Assembly (NCBI GenBank): GCA_963840445.1
Contig: CAWIZC010000010.1
Location: 156,939 to 220,938, forward strand
Direction: 5' to 3'
DNA: 64,000 nucleotides
DNA from: AWTP1-13 sp963840445
GTDB taxonomy: Bacteria; Pseudomonadota; Alphaproteobacteria; Rhizobiales; Hyphomicrobiaceae
Shown here: piece after piece, positions 49,274 through 57,643 of the stretch
How the letters are laid out: every line of letters begins with the position of its first letter
How positions within the stretch are numbered: position 1 is the first letter of the stretch
Notes under the pieces: generated by a model
Told to the model about the DNA's origin: nothing
Databases searched by the model: none
The model's input: the letters and a program-made list of their open reading frames with translations, nothing else
Program-made: the position numbers and the translations under genes

Positions 49274-51285
49274 ATGGCAGACATCATGATTGGGCTGAAG
49301 GACTGGCGGTTTTCGATCGATCCGCAGGGCATCGCCTGGGCGACCTTCGATCGCGAGGGCGAGAGCCAGAATTCGCTGTCACGGCGGGCGCTAGAGGAAC
49401 TGGGCGCCATCGTCGAGCGCGTCGAGCAGGGTACGCGCGACAAGACCATCCGCGGCCTTGTCATCATGTCCGGCAAGGAGAAGGGCTTCATCGTCGGCGC
49501 CGACGTGCGCGAATTCGAGCAGATCCAGACCGAGCAGCAGGTCAGCGAGAGCGTCACGCTGGTCAATGCCTACCTGAACCGCATCGAGCGCATGCCGGTG
49601 CCGGTGGTGTGCTGCATCCACGGCTACTGCCTGGGCGGCGGGCTGGAGCTGGCGCTCGCCTGCCACTGGCGCATCGCCACGCGCGACGACGACACCCGTC
49701 TGGGCTTCCCCGAGGTGAAGCTCGGCCTGTTCCCGGGCTTCAACGGCACGGCCCGCTCGATCCGCCAGGCCGGCGCGCTGGCCGCCATGCCGCTGATGCT
49801 GACGGGATCGTTCATCCGCGCCACTGCGGCGCGCGGCATGGGGCTGATCGACGAGCTGGCGCCGAGCCCGCTCAACCTGCGCTGGATGGCGCGCAAGGCG
49901 ATCGAACGCAAGCGCCGGTCCGCAGACGCGCCGTTCTGGAAGGACCTGGCGCGGCAGTGGCCGGCGCGCGATCTGCTGGCCAAGAAGCTGCGCAGCGAGA
50001 CGGCCAAGAAGGTGCGCGAGGAGCACTATCCGGCGCCGTTCCGCCTGATCGATCTGTTCGAGCAGCACGCCGGCAACCTGGACGGCATGAAGGTGGCCGA
50101 GACGCGAGCCTTCGCGCCGTTGATGCTGAGCGACACCTCGCAAAAACCTGCGCCGCGTGTTCAAGCTGTCGGAGATGATGAAGGCGCAGGCGCCCAAGAA
50201 CATGCATTGGAAGCCGCTGCGCGTGCACGTGATCGGTGCCGGCACGATGGGCGCCGACATCGCCGGCGTGTGCGTCGCGTCCGGCATGGAGGTGTCGCTG
50301 CAGGACATCAACGCCGATCAGATCGCCAAGGGCATCGCCGCGCAGAGCAAGCTGTTCAATCGCAAGTTCAGGACCAAGGCGCAGCGCGCGGCCGCCAAGG
50401 CGCGGCTGATCGCCGATCCGATGGGCAACAACATCGGCCGGGCGGACGTGGTGATCGAGGCGATCGTGGAGAAGCTCGAGGTCAAGCAGAACCTGTTCAA
50501 GTCGATCGAGGGCAAGCTGAAGCCCGGTGCGGTGATGGCGACCAACACCTCATCGATCATGATCGAGAAGATCGCCGAGCCGCTGGCCGACCCGACGCGC
50601 CTGATCGGCCTGCACTTCTTCAATCCGGTGCCGCAGATGCCGCTGGTCGAGGTGATCAAGGGCGAGGGCTCGCACGAGGAGGAGCTGGCCAAGGGCTGCA
50701 TCTTCGTCACCGCGCTTGGCAAGTTCCCGCTGATCGTCAAGAGCAGCCCGGGCTTCCTGGTCAACCGCGTGCTCGGCCCCTACATGATGGCGGCGCTGCA
50801 GCGCGTCGAGAAGGGCGAGGCCAAGGAGAAGATCGACGAGGCGGCGCGTGCGTTCGGCATGCCGATGGGGCCGGTGGAGCTGGCCGATACGGTCGGCCTC
50901 GACATCATCGCCAACGTCGGCAAGATCCTGGGCCTGACGCCGGCGGGCGGCAACAAGGTCGACCAGATGGTGGCGGCCGGCAAGCTCGGCAAGAAATCGG
51001 GTGAAGGCTTCTACGTCTGGAAGGACGGCAAGCCGGTCAAGGCCGAGCCCGACAAGCCCTACGACAAGTTCGAGCTGGAGCGGCTGGGGCGCGAGCTGGT
51101 CGAGCCGCTGATCGCCGAGTGCGAACGCTGCCGCGATGAGCGCATCGTCGACAGCGCCGACATGGTCGATGCGGGCGTGATCTTCGGCACCGGCTTTGCG
51201 CCGTTCCGCGGCGGGCCGCTGCACTACAAGGCGAGCCGAGGAGAAATCCAACGTCGCCATGCTGCGCCGCCCGGCCGCGGAGTGA
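49274..51285 (+). CDS. fadJ: 3-hydroxyacyl-CoA dehydrogenase / enoyl-CoA hydratase, frameshifted twice
   Basis: A bifunctional beta-oxidation enzyme. The N-terminal crotonase domain has 'KGFIVGADVREF' and 'IHGYCLGGGLELALACHWRI', with Glu in 'GFPEVKLGLFPGFNGT'. The dehydrogenase domain has 'VHVIGAGTMGADIAGVCVAS', 'TNTSSIMIEKIAEPLADPTR', 'IGLHFFNPVPQMPLVEVI' and 'SSPGFLVNRVLGPY'. The frame breaks near 50143 (TCGCAAAAACC; dropping one base gives 'DTS-KNLRRVFKLSEMM') and near 51237 (GCGAGCCGAGG; dropping one base gives 'KASEEKSNVAMLRRPAAE' and a stop at 51285). Both are single-base insertions, likely sequence error. Confidence 0.88.
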
Positions 51286-51340
51286 TTGCCAGCGATCAGC
51301 CCTGCTAAGGGCCTGACACGGATACGAAGTGACACGCAGC

Positions 51341-51367
51341 GGTATCAGACCCAAGGGGCGTGATACC
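51341..51367. promoter_or_regulatory. inverted repeat before fadI
   Basis: GGTATCA, 13 nt, TGATACC. It lies between fadJ and fadI, 19 bp before the fadI start. Role unknown; could be an RNA hairpin affecting fadI expression. Confidence 0.4.
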
Positions 51368-51385
51368 GGCCAATCGGAGAACCAC

Positions 51386-52687
51386 ATGACCCAAGAACTT
51401 CGGCGGGTGGCGGTGATCGGCGGCTCGCGCATCCCGTTCTGCCGCTCCAATACCCTGTACGCCGACAGCTCGAACCTGGAGATGCTGACTGCCACGCTGA
51501 ACGGCCTGGTCGACAAGTTCGACTTGAAGGGTGCCGTGATCGACGACGCGGTTGGCGGCGCGGTGGTGTCGCATTCGCGCGACTGGAACCTGGCGCGCGA
51601 GGCGGTGCTGGGCTCCAAGCTGTCGCCCTCCACGCCCGGCACCACCCTGGTGCAGGCGTGCGGGACCAGCCTGCAGGCGGCCATCATGATCGGCGGCAAG
51701 ATCGCCACGGGCGCCAGCGAGAGCGGCATCGCCATGGGCTCCGACACGACATCGGATGCGCCGATCGTCGTCAAGCCTAAGCTGGCGCACCGCCTGGTCG
51801 AGGTGCAGACCGCCAGGTCGGCGATGGAGCGGCTCAAGGCCTTCAAGGGCTTCTCGCCGTCCGAGCTGGTGCCGGTGGCGCCCTCGACGAGCGAGCCGCG
51901 TACCGGGCTGTCGATGGGCCAGCACACCGAGCTGATGGCGCAGGAGTGGAAGATCAGCCGCGAGGACCAGGATCGGCTGGCGTTCGAGAGCCACAAGAAG
52001 GCGGCGGAGGCCTATCGCAGCGGCTACATGGACGATCTGATCGTGCCGTTCGCCGGCGTGTTCCGCGACAACAACCTGCGCGAGGACATCAGCCTGGAGC
52101 GGTTGGCACAACTCAAGCCTGCCTTCGACAAGGAGCGCGGCACGCTGACCGCCGGCAACTCGACGCCGCTGACCGATGGCGCCGCCGCCGTGCTGCTCGC
52201 CTCCGAGGAGTGGGCCGCGAGCCGCGGCTTGCCCGTGCAGGCCTATCTGACCTACTCGCAGACCTCGGCTTTGGCCTTCGTGGAGGGCGAGGGACTGCTG
52301 ATGGCGCCGACCATTGCGGTCTCCAAAATGCTCGATCGAGCCATGCTCAAACTGCAGGATTTCGACTTCTACGAATTCCACGAGGCGTTCGCCGCGCAGG
52401 TGCTGGCCACGCTCAAGGCTTTCGAGGACGCCGACTATTGCAAGAAGCGGCTGGGCCGCGATGCGCCGCTCGGCTCGATCGATCGCGCCAAGATGAACGT
52501 GAAGGGGTCGAGCCTGGCGTACGGCCACCCGTTCGCCGCGACCGGCGCGCGCATCATGGCTAACCTCGCCAAGCTGCTGGCCGAGCACGGAGGGCGCGGG
52601 CTGATCTCAGTGTGCACAGCCGGCGGCATGGGCGTCGCGGCCATCCTGGAGAGCGCCAAGGCCGCCGAGATGCGGCTGGCGGCTTAG
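51386..52687 (+). CDS. fadI: 3-ketoacyl-CoA thiolase (acetyl-CoA C-acyltransferase)
   Basis: 433 residues. Thiolase that cleaves 3-ketoacyl-CoA in beta-oxidation. The nucleophile Cys is in 'TLVQACGTSLQAAIM', the catalytic His in 'DFYEFHEAFAAQVLAT', and the second Cys in 'LISVCTAGGMGVAAI'. 'MNVKGSSLAYGHPFAATGAR' is the C-terminal signature. ATG 51386 follows CGGAGAACC. Third gene of the fadE-fadJ-fadI set. Confidence 0.93.
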   Translation: MTQELRRVAVIGGSRIPFCRSNTLYADSSNLEMLTATLNGLVDKFDLKGAVIDDAVGGAVVSHSRDWNLAREAVLGSKLSPSTPGTTLVQACGTSLQAAIMIGGKIATGASESGIAMGSDTTSDAPIVVKPKLAHRLVEVQTARSAMERLKAFKGFSPSELVPVAPSTSEPRTGLSMGQHTELMAQEWKISREDQDRLAFESHKKAAEAYRSGYMDDLIVPFAGVFRDNNLREDISLERLAQLKPAFDKERGTLTAGNSTPLTDGAAAVLLASEEWAASRGLPVQAYLTYSQTSALAFVEGEGLLMAPTIAVSKMLDRAMLKLQDFDFYEFHEAFAAQVLATLKAFEDADYCKKRLGRDAPLGSIDRAKMNVKGSSLAYGHPFAATGARIMANLAKLLAEHGGRGLISVCTAGGMGVAAILESAKAAEMRLAA

Positions 52688-52700
52688 GTTGGCTATGTCA

Positions 52701-52795
52701 TCCCGGCCTGAGCCTCAGCTCAGAGCCGGGACCCACAATAAGACCTAACCGGCTGGGTCCCGGATATTCGCTGACGCGAATTCCGGGATGACAGG
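52701..52795. repeat. dispersed palindromic repeat
   Basis: TCATCCCGG ... GGGACCCA and TGGGTCCCGGA ... TCCGGGATGACA form nested complementary arms. A related TTGGGTCCCCGATGTTCGC ... CCGGGATGACA unit is at 54862-54903. Confidence 0.65.
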
Positions 52796-52806
52796 CGAGC
52801 GCACGA

Positions 52807-53520
52807 TCACTTCAGTGCGTAGGTGACGTGCACCTCGACCTCAAGCGTCTGCGTGCCGGCCTCGACGGGCACGGCGCTCAGGGCAACGCGGCTCTTCTGC
52901 AACATGGGCCGGCCGGCATCTGTAACATCCTCGGAGATGCGCAGCACTGGTCCGAGCTGCGCGCCGGCTGCCGTGGCGTAAAGGTCGGCGCGGCGGCGCG
53001 CGTTCTGCATGGCGAGCTTGCGCGCGTCGTCCTTCAGCTGCTCGGCGGTGGATACCTCGAAGGCGATGCCGTGCATCTGATTGGCGCCGAGCGTGATGGC
53101 CTGGTCGAGGATCTCGCCGAGCCGCTTCACGTCGCGCACCGTCACGCGCACCTGGTTGCTTACCGTGTAGCCGCTCACCGTTGCCGGCCGCCCCTCTTTG
53201 GCCTGCGTATAGCGCGGCGACACATTGAGCTGGCTGGTCTGGATGTCCTTGGCTGCAATGCCGGCGGCCTTCAGGCCGTCGATCAGCTTGGCCGTAGTGG
53301 CGTTGTTGCGGCTCAGTGCCTCACGCGCGGTGTCGCCCTCGGTGAGCACCCCGGCCGTTATGTAGGCGGTGTCGGGCACCGCCACCACGGAGCCGGTGGC
53401 CGACACGCTGACGAACCGCTCCGCTTTGTCATCGTCTGCCGCCATGCCAGGTCCCGCAATCACCAAGGCTGCCGTAAACAGCAGCGCCGCAACTGCCAAA
53501 GGCCGAGTGAGAAAGCGCAT
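52807..53520 (-). CDS. SIMPL domain (DUF541) periplasmic protein
   Basis: 237 residues. A signal peptide ends near 'GPGMA'. The SIMPL domain has 'RFVSVSATGSVVAVPDTAYI', 'GIAAKDIQTSQLNVSPRYTQ' and 'QVRVTVRDVKRLGEILDQAI', ending 'TLEVEVHVTYALK'. The family forms periplasmic oligomers linked to oxidative-stress tolerance. Start follows GAGGAT; the long upstream frame is not coding. No gene is seen between 53521 and the tRNA. Confidence 0.88.
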   Translation of the reverse strand: MRFLTRPLAVAALLFTAALVIAGPGMAADDDKAERFVSVSATGSVVAVPDTAYITAGVLTEGDTAREALSRNNATTAKLIDGLKAAGIAAKDIQTSQLNVSPRYTQAKEGRPATVSGYTVSNQVRVTVRDVKRLGEILDQAITLGANQMHGIAFEVSTAEQLKDDARKLAMQNARRRADLYATAAGAQLGPVLRISEDVTDAGRPMLQKSRVALSAVPVEAGTQTLEVEVHVTYALK

Positions 53521-53727
53521 CCGAAAATCCTCGCAAGCCCGGGCGCGATTATAGCCATCTGACACCAGCTTCGTGTCGGAACAAGGCCCGTTTTGCGCCG
53601 GCGCGGAGTCGTGTATTACAAAGCCCACCGCGACGAACCTGGGACTGCCTCGCATAATGTTTCGGAGGCAGCAAACTTGGAGTTCGGGAGCGCCGTGCCC
53701 GGAGCGATGATCCGGCAACAGGCGCGC

Positions 53728-53803
53728 GGGCCCGTAGCTCAATGGTTAGAGCCGGCGGCTCATAACCGTCTGGTTGTAGGTTCGAGTCCTACCGGGCCCA
53801 CCA
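53728..53803 (+). tRNA. tRNA-Ile2 with CAT anticodon (lysidine type; may be labelled tRNA-Met)
   Basis: A full cloverleaf including encoded CCA. The acceptor GGGCCCG pairs with CGGGCCC; the D arm is GCTC/GAGC; the anticodon stem GGCGG/CCGTC (one G-T) holds loop CTCATAA with CAT at 53761-53763; the T arm has TTCGAGT. The body resembles ileX-type tRNA-Ile2 (loop CTCATAA flanked by GGCGG, variable loop with GGTTG) more than elongator or initiator tRNA-Met. Confidence 0.88.
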
Positions 53804-53867
53804 ACAATGTCGCAGTTGCTCTGGAGTCGCGCGGCGGACGAAAGACCGCCGGGCGCTTGTCGATCTG

Positions 53868-54581
53868 GTGCGAATCTTTGAAACTGCGGTGGTCATGCAA
53901 ACCACGCAGGTGCTTTTCAGATTCGAGGGCGGGCTGGCGGATCGGCATCGCCTCGATCCCTCCGACCTCATCGAACACGAGACGGCGGCTCGTCAGCTGC
54001 TCGGTCTGCACGCCTATTTCCTGGTCACGGGCGGTCGACTGCCGAACGGCGGCGTCCGACACCGCGGGCCGGCCTACGACGTGTACGTCGAGGGGCGCGA
54101 CAAGGGCTCCATCGTGCTCGCCTGGGTCGTCGAGATCATCGCCAAGGAGACAGTGGGAGCCGGTGCGCGGTATGCGGCGAGGCGCACGTGGGAGTACGGG
54201 TTCGAGGACCTGCTACGCGACAGCTTGGCGCCGATCCTGTCGCGCAGGTCGTCGTCCATGCCAGTGGAGATGCGGCGTGAGCCAGTGCTGGAGGGCCTGG
54301 ACCGGCGCAACGATCCGTTCATCGACACCGAGGCGGTGCGCGCCCGCCAGTGGCGGCTGCTGCGTGAGCGCACCACGAATATCCTGGTCAATCTCGCGCG
54401 ACCGGTCGGCCGCAGCGCTGAAACGCTGGTGGTCGTCGCCGGCAACGAGAATACGCCGCCGATCGGACGGATCGATGCGGCTACGCTGATGCACCTGCGC
54501 CAGACCGACATCATCATGGCGCTCAGCGACCTGGGGTTGCGGCCTCTATCCCGAGGCGAGCCGGGCATCAATATTCTGTAG
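53868..54581 (+). CDS. hypothetical protein (237 aa)
   Basis: 'QTTQVLFRFEGGLADRHRLD' near the N-terminus and 'YDVYVEGRDKGSIVLAWVVE' suggest a globular alpha/beta protein of the kind found beside mobile elements (DUF7946-like, uncertain). A mid segment is basic. GTG 53868 or ATG 53895 may be the start. It lies just after the tRNA, a frequent integration site, but no att repeat was seen. Confidence 0.55.
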   Translation: MRIFETAVVMQTTQVLFRFEGGLADRHRLDPSDLIEHETAARQLLGLHAYFLVTGGRLPNGGVRHRGPAYDVYVEGRDKGSIVLAWVVEIIAKETVGAGARYAARRTWEYGFEDLLRDSLAPILSRRSSSMPVEMRREPVLEGLDRRNDPFIDTEAVRARQWRLLRERTTNILVNLARPVGRSAETLVVVAGNENTPPIGRIDAATLMHLRQTDIIMALSDLGLRPLSRGEPGINIL

Positions 54582-54630
54582 CCGTGGGTCGCAGCGACCT
54601 CGCCGGCAGGCCCCCAATTCATTGTGCGCT

Positions 54631-54786
54631 TCAAGCGTGATAGGCCGCGATCAGCAGCGGCAGCCACACGACAGCCAGTGTGCCGAACAGGACTACGCCG
54701 ATAGCCGTCCATGCCCATGCATCGCGCGCTTGGCGCTGCTGATTGCGCTCCTGGCTCGCTCGATCCTTCAAGAGCCACTCGTACAT
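54631..54786 (-). CDS. 51-residue single-pass membrane protein
   Basis: Begins MYEWLLKDRASQERNQQRQA, a charged N-terminus, followed by one helix ('WTAIGVVLFGTLAVVWLPLL'). The start is preceded by AAAGGAGGAGAACTCC, a near-ideal ribosome-binding site. Function unknown. Confidence 0.6.
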   Translation of the reverse strand: MYEWLLKDRASQERNQQRQARDAWAWTAIGVVLFGTLAVVWLPLLIAAYHA

Positions 54787-54861
54787 GGAGTTCTCCTCCT
54801 TTCACGGAGAACCGGGTGGCCCAGCAGCGGTTCCGCTGCTGCGACGAAGCGCGCGCTTGGC

Positions 54862-54903
54862 CTTGGGTCCCCGATGTTCGCTGGCGCGAATTCCGGGATG
54901 ACA
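54862..54903. repeat. dispersed palindromic repeat, second unit
   Basis: TTGGGTCCCCGATGTTCGCT followed by GGCGCGAATTCCGGGATGAC; same element type as 52701-52795. Confidence 0.6.
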
Positions 54904-54915
54904 CGGGTTTGAAGC

Positions 54916-55713
54916 TTATGGATTCTTCTGCCGACGAGCCTGGTCGCGTTGCCACTCGATCAGTTTGGCGACGCGCAGATAGCGGCCGAAGGCGGCGTTG
55001 AGGGAGGTGGTGAAGCCGTAGAAGCCGTGGATGAACTGGCGGCGCAGAATGTAATACTTGAAGAACGAGGCCGGCATCTCGACCAGCAGCCGCCAAGCCC
55101 CGAGTGTCTTGCCGCGTGCAGCGAGATCGGCGATCTGCTTGTCCGTATAGGAATTGATCTTGGCGACCTGATGGGACAGCGAGCGCGACGAGCGGTGATG
55201 GATGCGCTGGCGCAGGCGCCCCACCGAGCTGCCCGGCTTGAGGTCCACGCGGTCGTGCACGGGGCTGTCACTGTAGCGCCCGGCATCCTTGCGGTAGAGA
55301 CGCACGGGGCTCGGGCCGTAGGCGAAGCGCTTGGGCGCGGGAGAGTCGGGCAGCTGGTCAGCGATCTGAATCTTGTAGGCGGCATGCCGAGGCTGGCCCT
55401 CCGCAAACAAGGCGCGGATCTCGGCGGCCAGCGCCGGGGGCACGAATTCGTCGGCGTCGAGGTTTAGCAGCCAGGGTCCGGCGCATTGCTCCTCGGCGAA
55501 ACGCTTCTGCAGGCCGTAGCCGCGCCACGTCTCGCGGATGACGCGCGCGCCGGCAGTGCGTGCCACCTCGACGGTGCCATCGGTGGACCCTGAATCGACG
55601 ACGATGATCTCAGAGGCGATGCCGGACACGGCCGCCAGTGTCGCGCCGAGCCGATCCGCCTCGTTGAGGGTGATGAGGAACACCGACAAGCCGGCTAGCG
55701 GAGCCTCGCCCAT
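54916..55713 (-). CDS. family 2 glycosyltransferase (WaaE/KdtX-like)
   Basis: 265 residues. The GT2 nucleotide-sugar domain has 'SVFLITLNEADRLGATLAAV', 'EIIVVDSGSTDGTVEVARTA' and the metal-binding 'WLLNLDADEFVPP'. The C-terminal region ('KYYILRRQFIHGFYGFTTSL') is typical of LPS-core-type members with membrane association. It is the third gene after an ACP and ketoacyl synthase on the same strand (gap of 50 bp), suggesting a lipid- or LPS-linked product. Confidence 0.85.
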   Translation of the reverse strand: MGEAPLAGLSVFLITLNEADRLGATLAAVSGIASEIIVVDSGSTDGTVEVARTAGARVIRETWRGYGLQKRFAEEQCAGPWLLNLDADEFVPPALAAEIRALFAEGQPRHAAYKIQIADQLPDSPAPKRFAYGPSPVRLYRKDAGRYSDSPVHDRVDLKPGSSVGRLRQRIHHRSSRSLSHQVAKINSYTDKQIADLAARGKTLGAWRLLVEMPASFFKYYILRRQFIHGFYGFTTSLNAAFGRYLRVAKLIEWQRDQARRQKNP

Positions 55714-55763
55714 GCCTCACTCCCACCCAGCAGGCATATCCGGTGCATCGGCAGCGCGCTGGG

Positions 55764-57008
55764 TTAGCCCGGCGGCGGACCAAACACCAGCACGGCATTG
55801 AGTCCGCCGAACGCGAACGAGTTCGACATGGTATAGCGCACGCGCATCTCGCGGCCGACGTTCGGCACGTAGTCGAGATCGCACTCGGGATCGGGCTCAT
55901 CCAGCCCGATGGTCGGTGGCACCCAGTTGTCCTGCATGGCCTTGACGCAGGCCACCGCCTCGATGCCGCCGCCGGCGCCCAGCGGGTGGCCGTGCATAGA
56001 CTTGGTCGACGAGACTGCGAGCTTGCGAGCGTGATCGCCGAACACCTTCTTGATGGCGTTGGTCTCGTTCTTGTCGTTGATGGTCGTGGCCGTGCCGTGC
56101 GCATTCAGGTAGTCGACCTGATCGGTCTTCAACCGGGCATCCGCCAGGGCCAACCGCATGGCCTCGCTTGGTCCATCGATATCGGGGTTTACCATGTCCT
56201 TGCTGTCGGAGGTCATACCGCAGCCCATCAGCTCGGCCAGGACCTTGGCGCCGCGCTTTTTGGCGTGCTCCTCCAACTCCAGCACCAGGACGCCGGCACC
56301 TTCGCCCAGCACCGTGCCGTTGCGCTTCTTGGCGAACGGGAAGCACCCCTCGGGCGACAGCACATGCATGGCCTGCCAGGCCTTCATGGTGCCATAGGTG
56401 ATGACGCTTTCGGAGGCGCCCACGATGGCCAGATCGACAAGGCCGTTGCGGATGTAGTCGCGGCCCAGCGTGATAGCATGGGCAGCAGTTGAGCAGGCAC
56501 TGCAGGTGGCGAACGTTGGCCCCTTGATGCCGTACTCGATGCCGATATGCGCGGCCGCCGACGAGCCGATGATGCGCAGCAGCGTGAGCGGGTGAGTCGC
56601 GCGCTTGTTCTCGATGAACAGGTCGCGATAGGCCTTTTCGAAGGTGACAAGGCCGCCGGCGCCCGACCCGATGATGCAGGCCGTGCGGTACGGATTGTCG
56701 AAGGGTGGCTCGAGGCCGGCCTGCTTGACCGCCTCGTCGGCGGCCGCAGCCGCAAACCAGGAATAGCGGTCGGCGTGCAGAATGATCTTGTCGCGCCGGA
56801 AGTGCTTCAGGCGGGCCTTGTGATCGAAATCCTTGATCTGCGCGGCGATCAGGATTTTCAGGTCCTCGAGCGGAAAACCGCCGAGCGGGCCGACGCCGGA
56901 CTGGCCGCGCTTACAACCGGCCCAAAAATCGGCCACGGTGGTACCGATCGGCGTTACGACACCCAAGCCCGTAACGACGACGCGGCGTGCTACGCCAGAT
57001 TCGGTCAT
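55764..57008 (-). CDS. beta-ketoacyl-ACP synthase II (FabF-like, specialised)
   Basis: 414 residues, KAS II fold. Catalytic Cys is in 'ATCSACSTAAHAITLG', the two His in 'YLNAHGTATTINDKNET' and 'STKSMHGHPLGAGG', and the C-terminal loop is 'MSNSFAFGGLNAVLVF'. It begins 59 bp after a dedicated ACP that differs from housekeeping AcpP, so it likely elongates a special acyl chain rather than bulk fatty acids. The GT2 gene follows. Whether this supplies lipid A or another glycolipid is inference. Confidence 0.88.
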   Translation of the reverse strand: MTESGVARRVVVTGLGVVTPIGTTVADFWAGCKRGQSGVGPLGGFPLEDLKILIAAQIKDFDHKARLKHFRRDKIILHADRYSWFAAAAADEAVKQAGLEPPFDNPYRTACIIGSGAGGLVTFEKAYRDLFIENKRATHPLTLLRIIGSSAAAHIGIEYGIKGPTFATCSACSTAAHAITLGRDYIRNGLVDLAIVGASESVITYGTMKAWQAMHVLSPEGCFPFAKKRNGTVLGEGAGVLVLELEEHAKKRGAKVLAELMGCGMTSDSKDMVNPDIDGPSEAMRLALADARLKTDQVDYLNAHGTATTINDKNETNAIKKVFGDHARKLAVSSTKSMHGHPLGAGGGIEAVACVKAMQDNWVPPTIGLDEPDPECDLDYVPNVGREMRVRYTMSNSFAFGGLNAVLVFGPPPG

Positions 57009-57067
57009 CTAAGCCATGTACCCGTATTTGTGAGCGCCGCCGGCGCGCAAGCCTTCCGGAAGACGTT

Positions 57068-57337
57068 TCAAGCCTTAGCGGCTGCCGCACCGGATCCGGC
57101 GACGAGACTGCGCACGCGCTCGACAACGGAGCCGACCGTCTTGAAATCGGCGGCTTCCTCATTGGCGTTGTAGGGAATCTCGATCCCGAAGGAGTCCTCG
57201 ATGTCGAACACGATCATCGCCAGATCCAGGGACTCGATCTTCAGATCCGTCAGCGCCGTATTGAGCCCGATGTCATCACGGGGCTCCTTCATGTGCTTCT
57301 TCAGGATGTCGATGATCTTCGTCGCCACTTCGTCCAT
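57068..57337 (-). CDS. acyl carrier protein (specialised)
   Basis: 89 residues. The phosphopantetheine Ser is in 'LKIESLDLAMIVFDIEDSFG' (E-S-L instead of the usual D-S-L of AcpP). Helices I and III are recognisable ('ATKIIDILKKHM', 'SVVERVRSL'). It differs from typical AcpP in sequence and has a longer Ala-rich tail. First gene of the ACP-KAS-GT2 set. Confidence 0.88.
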   Translation of the reverse strand: MDEVATKIIDILKKHMKEPRDDIGLNTALTDLKIESLDLAMIVFDIEDSFGIEIPYNANEEAADFKTVGSVVERVRSLVAGSGAAAAKA

Positions 57338-57643
57338 TATCGCTCTCCCACCGTGCCCTCAGAAGGCATGTCGGGACCTTTGTTGATTGACGAACCGCTG
57401 TCCGGGTCCCCCCGGATGCCCAAGTCGAGGGGTCACATATACGCAAATCCCCGATTAGTCTAGCCGAACGACCCAGCGAGCAAACCCCATGCCTAACGCG
57501 GGGCCGCGCGCACGCCCTTTCAGACCGATCTGGTCAGCCGACACAAAAGCGTGTTGAATGCGCCACGCGGGCGTTTACAGCAAAATAATCGCGCAGGCCG
57601 CAAGGCACGCTGCCCGCTTCGGCATCCGGGGAGGAGCACATTC
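57338..57643. other. divergent promoter region of ACP operon and fadD
   Basis: About 306 bp without a gene. A TATATG-like box on the minus strand near 57435 may be the ACP promoter. I see no LiuR-type palindrome before fadD. Confidence 0.4.

Noticed and set aside
47126..51308. Long antisense open frames over fadE, fadJ and fadI
   Set aside because: High-GC third-position bias produces long antisense frames; they are His/Arg/Gly-rich without family features or ribosome-binding sites.
53728..53803. tRNA as attachment site of the island
   Set aside because: The 17-bp repeats lie at 13970 and 46593, not at the tRNA, and no copy of the tRNA 3' end was seen elsewhere in the window.
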